DNA from: Candidatus Aminicenantota bacterium
GTDB lineage: Bacteria; Acidobacteriota; Aminicenantia; Aminicenantales; Aminicenantaceae
DNA: 8,935 nt
Reading direction: 5' to 3'
NCBI GenBank assembly: GCA_004378665.1
Contig: SOIA01000204.1
Coordinates: forward strand, 1-8,935
Under the pieces are notes generated by a model. It was not told the DNA's origin, did no database searches, and saw nothing but the letters and a program-made list of their open reading frames with translations. This document shows, one piece after another, positions 6,944 through 8,935 of the stretch. Numbering within the stretch: the stretch's first letter is position 1; every line of letters begins with the position of its first letter. Made by a program: the position numbers and the translations under genes.

Positions 6944-7357
6944 ATGAAAGAGAAAAAGGACCTGAAGAATTATTATCATATAAGCAGCGTCTCCAAGATA
7001 TTCAACATCCATCCTCAAACCCTCAGGCTTTACGAGAGGGAGGGGCTGTTGGAACCATCCCGGAGCGAAGGAAATACACGCTGCTACACGGATGAGGATT
7101 TGAGGCAGCTCGAGCTGATCCTGAATCTCACTCGGGATCTGGGAGTCAATCTGGCCGGCGTGGAAGTGGTCCTGAATATGAGGAGAAAGATCGAGCAGAT
7201 CGAAGAAGAAGTGAACATGTTCCTGGAATACGTCAAAAAAGAATTTTTTGAGGGGAAAGAAGAGGAGTTTGAGATCCGAACAAAGAGCATGGTGCGTGTC
7301 AGTCCCGCAAAAATCATAAGGATCGAGAAAAAGAAAGAAGAAGAAGAAAAAAAATGA
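6944..7357 (+). CDS. hspR: HspR-type MerR-family heat-shock repressor
   Basis: A 137-residue MerR-family protein. The winged HTH (about 11-55) has HPQTLRLYEREGLLEPSR (23-40), and GVNLAGVEVVL (67-77) follows, a segment characteristic of HspR rather than metal-sensing MerR proteins. A coiled-coil-like helix (about 78-100) and a Lys/Glu-rich tail come next; there are no conserved metal-binding cysteines. HspR represses dnaK operons by binding HAIR sites, helped by DnaK. Here a HAIR-like site lies at the dnaK promoter and the gene follows dnaJ, both as expected. ATG 6944 is one base after the dnaJ stop and no other start exists in the short open stretch upstream. The nearest purine-rich ribosome site (AGGGAGG, 6919-6925) is 18 bases away, so translation is probably coupled to dnaJ termination. 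The stop overlaps the sigma start (ATGA). Confidence 0.88.
   Translation: MKEKKDLKNYYHISSVSKIFNIHPQTLRLYEREGLLEPSRSEGNTRCYTDEDLRQLELILNLTRDLGVNLAGVEVVLNMRRKIEQIEEEVNMFLEYVKKEFFEGKEEEFEIRTKSMVRVSPAKIIRIEKKKEEEEKK
7325..7357 (+). promoter_or_regulatory. Purine run with phased A AAA AAA slippery site at the hspR/sigma junction
   Basis: Bases 7325-7354 are all purines and end in eight A's (7347-7354). In the hspR frame the last codons read GAA AAA AAA TGA, so A AAA AAA (7348-7354) is in the phase of a -1 slippery heptamer. A -1 shift would skip the hspR TGA and continue at ATG 7354 in the sigma frame, fusing HspR to the sigma factor. The same run is the only ribosome-binding region for the sigma start. 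I see no obvious stimulatory hairpin downstream. Slippage is inference; the phase is seen directly. Confidence 0.35.
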
Positions 7358-8202
7358 AGGATGATGACAGGAGCTATCTGGATTTCAAGAATTTAAGGAC
7401 CTATCTGAATCAAATAGCCAAGTACACCATCCTCACTCAGCAGGAAGAAAAGAAGTTGGGGGTTCGGATCCAGAAGGGCGATAAAAAAGCCTTAGGAAAG
7501 TTAATTGAGGCCAACCTCAGATTCGTCGTCTCTTATGTGAAGAAATACAAGGGGATGGGCATGGGGATGTTCGATCTGATCAACGAGGGGAATCTGGGGC
7601 TCATCGAAGCTGCGAAGAGATTTGACCCGAATCGGAATGTCAAATTCATATCCTACGCCGTGTGGTGGATCAGGCAGGCCATCATACATGCCCTGACGCG
7701 TTCCTCACGTGCTTACCATCTTCCACAGAAACTTTCCGATAAAATATCCGATATGAAGAAAAAGGAGTCGCAGCTCAAAGCAGACCTGGGAAGGGATCCA
7801 ACGAGGGAAGAAATTGCAAAGAAGATGGGTATTCCTGTGGATGAGGTCGAGGATCTGGAATTATTGGATGGGAAAGATGTTTCATTGAGCGATACATATT
7901 ATGATGAAGACCGGGAAATGGGCGATAGGATAGAAGACAATATTACGCCATCTGTGGAATACCAGATCATTAAGAATTCAATCCAGGAACAGATCAGGGA
8001 CCTGTTGAATGAGCTGGATGAGAAAGAGATATATGTGATAAAATTAAGATTCGGTCTGGACGATGACAGGCCCCAGACTCTTCAGGAGATAGGAAACAAG
8101 CTTAAACTTTCGAGAGAGAGAGTGAGGCAGATCGAGCAAAAAGCCATGAGGAAACTGGCTCGATCTCACAGTCTTCAACAACTCAGAGGATATCTAAACT
8201 GA
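7354..8202 (+). CDS. Short primary-like sigma70 factor (RpoD/SigA-like, no region 1.1)
   Basis: A 282-residue sigma70-family factor that directs RNA polymerase to promoters. Region 1.2 is at about 11-42 (LRTYLNQIAKYTILTQQEE) and region 2 at 49-118 with ANLRFVVSYVKKY, DLINEGNLGLIEAAKRFD and KFISYAVWWIRQAI. Region 3 is about 126-200, and region 4 runs to the end with the HTH TLQEIGNKLKLSRERVRQIEQKAMRKL (242-268, shown in two conserved halves). There is no region 1.1, as in group 2 factors and in the short primary sigmas of some phyla. It is not RpoH-like in region 2.4. After WWIRQAI it reads HALTRSSRAYHLP, where primary factors usually have QALAEQSRIVRLP-like sequence, so -10 preference may differ. 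Its ATG overlaps the hspR stop, and its TGA overlaps the next ATG. Whether it is the housekeeping or a stress sigma cannot be told here. Confidence 0.9.
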   Translation: MKDDDRSYLDFKNLRTYLNQIAKYTILTQQEEKKLGVRIQKGDKKALGKLIEANLRFVVSYVKKYKGMGMGMFDLINEGNLGLIEAAKRFDPNRNVKFISYAVWWIRQAIIHALTRSSRAYHLPQKLSDKISDMKKKESQLKADLGRDPTREEIAKKMGIPVDEVEDLELLDGKDVSLSDTYYDEDREMGDRIEDNITPSVEYQIIKNSIQEQIRDLLNELDEKEIYVIKLRFGLDDDRPQTLQEIGNKLKLSRERVRQIEQKAMRKLARSHSLQQLRGYLN

Positions 8203-8935
8203 TGCCCGAAAAAATATGCTCAGAATGCCAGGGAACAGGATGGGTTCTGGTGGAGTCTGGCCCGGGAACCGCGGCCAGACGGTGCAAGTGTTTTCATGAG
8301 AGGAAAAATCAGATACTTTTTGACCAGGCCAATATCCCGAGAAGGTACCGGGACTGCACTTTCCAAAACTTCGAAATTCATAACGACTCCCACCGGGATG
8401 CTTTAAAGATCGTGAAAAAATTCGTCAAGAATCATCCCGTTCAGGATGTCGGTCTCCTTTTTCTCGGCCCCTGCGGAGTCGGAAAAACTCATCTGGCTGT
8501 GGCCACCATTAATGAGCTGATCCAGAAGAAGGCCGTTCCCTGCTATTTCTGTGATTTCCGGGAATTGATCAGGAATATCCAGAGAACGTATACTCCGGAT
8601 TCAGCCCTGACCGAGGTGGATATCCTATCGCCGGTGTTTCAGAAAGACGTGCTTGTCCTGGATGAACTTGGGGCGAAAAGGACCACAGCCTGGGTTGAAG
8701 AGACGATTTTTTACATCATCAACTACCGGTACAACAGCAAGAAATTGACCATCCTCACCTCCAACTATCCGGATGCCGAAGATGAGGAAGAAGAGGACAC
8801 CAGGGAGGATTATTTCAAAAAGGGCAAGGAAACCCTTGTGGGCAGGATAGGAATCCGTCTCAGGTCCAGGCTCTATGAGATGTGCAAGATCGTGCAGATG
8901 GATGGAGATGACTACCGCAGGAAGATCAAACAGGC
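8202..8935 (+). CDS. DnaC/DnaI-like AAA+ ATPase, probable helicase loader (3' truncated by window end)
   Basis: The frame starts at ATG 8202, overlapping the sigma stop (TGATG), and runs open to the window end (244 codons visible). The N-terminus has a zinc-ribbon-like CxxC (Cys6, Cys9, followed by GTGW) and CxC (Cys28, Cys30). The AAA+ core has Walker A GPCGVGKT (89-96, Lys95), Walker B VLVLDE (150-155), a sensor-1-like LTSN (185-188) and a SRLYEMC segment (222-228) preceded by Arg219 and Arg221, where the DnaC-family arginine finger lies. A strongly acidic insert (about 191-199, DAEDEEEED) sits between sensor 1 and the finger. This is the DnaC/DnaI/IstB-type ATPase group. No transposase is nearby, so IstB is unlikely and a loader of replicative helicase is the best guess. 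Relatives end soon after a segment like the last residues seen, so probably only a few codons are missing. Confidence 0.85.
   Translation, partial: MPEKICSECQGTGWVLVESGPGTAARRCKCFHERKNQILFDQANIPRRYRDCTFQNFEIHNDSHRDALKIVKKFVKNHPVQDVGLLFLGPCGVGKTHLAVATINELIQKKAVPCYFCDFRELIRNIQRTYTPDSALTEVDILSPVFQKDVLVLDELGAKRTTAWVEETIFYIINYRYNSKKLTILTSNYPDAEDEEEEDTREDYFKKGKETLVGRIGIRLRSRLYEMCKIVQMDGDDYRRKIKQ

Noticed and set aside
8202..8935. IstB transposition helper instead of a helicase loader
   Set aside because: No transposase or terminal repeats are visible and the gene is fused by overlap to a sigma gene, although the downstream side is not seen.

Overview
The window comes from a bacterial chromosome with roughly balanced base composition. 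All genes lie on the + strand, tightly packed, with good Shine-Dalgarno sequences and sigma70-type promoters. DnaK is of the full-length type usual in diderm bacteria. The mix of a PurO-type IMP cyclohydrolase, a dnaK-dnaJ-hspR cluster and a zinc-finger DnaC-like ATPase with an acidic insert would fit a deep-branching diderm such as an Acidobacteriota/Aminicenantes-like lineage. That placement is a guess from gene character only. I see no mobile element, CRISPR array, tRNA or rRNA.

Layout. (1) Positions 1-150 are the 3' end of an unrecognised membrane-protein gene, which overlaps the next start. (2) Positions 134-1958 carry the last two steps of de novo IMP synthesis as separate proteins: a PurO-type IMP cyclohydrolase and a stand-alone AICAR transformylase lacking the PurH cyclohydrolase domain. 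The 3' end of the second gene is odd. (3) After about 250 bases containing a strong promoter comes a malic enzyme gene (2208-3557), apparently a single-gene unit. (4) A 269-base AT-rich gap ends in a near-consensus promoter overlapped by a HAIR-like HspR operator. It drives dnaK (3827), dnaJ (5836), hspR (6944), a short primary-like sigma70 factor (7354) and a DnaC/DnaI-like helicase loader (8202, running off the window end).

How the genes work together. DnaK and DnaJ form the chaperone machine; grpE is not in this stretch. HspR is the expected repressor of the dnaK promoter, probably using DnaK as co-repressor, so the cluster should regulate itself. The last four genes are joined by a 1-base gap (dnaJ/hspR), an ATGA overlap (hspR/sigma) and a TGATG overlap (sigma/dnaC-like). 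A sigma factor and a replication-type ATPase are therefore probably made under the same stress control as the chaperones.

The most interesting points are this HspR-sigma-DnaC-like arrangement, including a correctly phased A AAA AAA slippery heptamer exactly at the hspR/sigma junction that could in principle fuse the two proteins, and the split PurO/PurH pair in a bacterium. No wholly new system is evident; most genes belong to well-known families.
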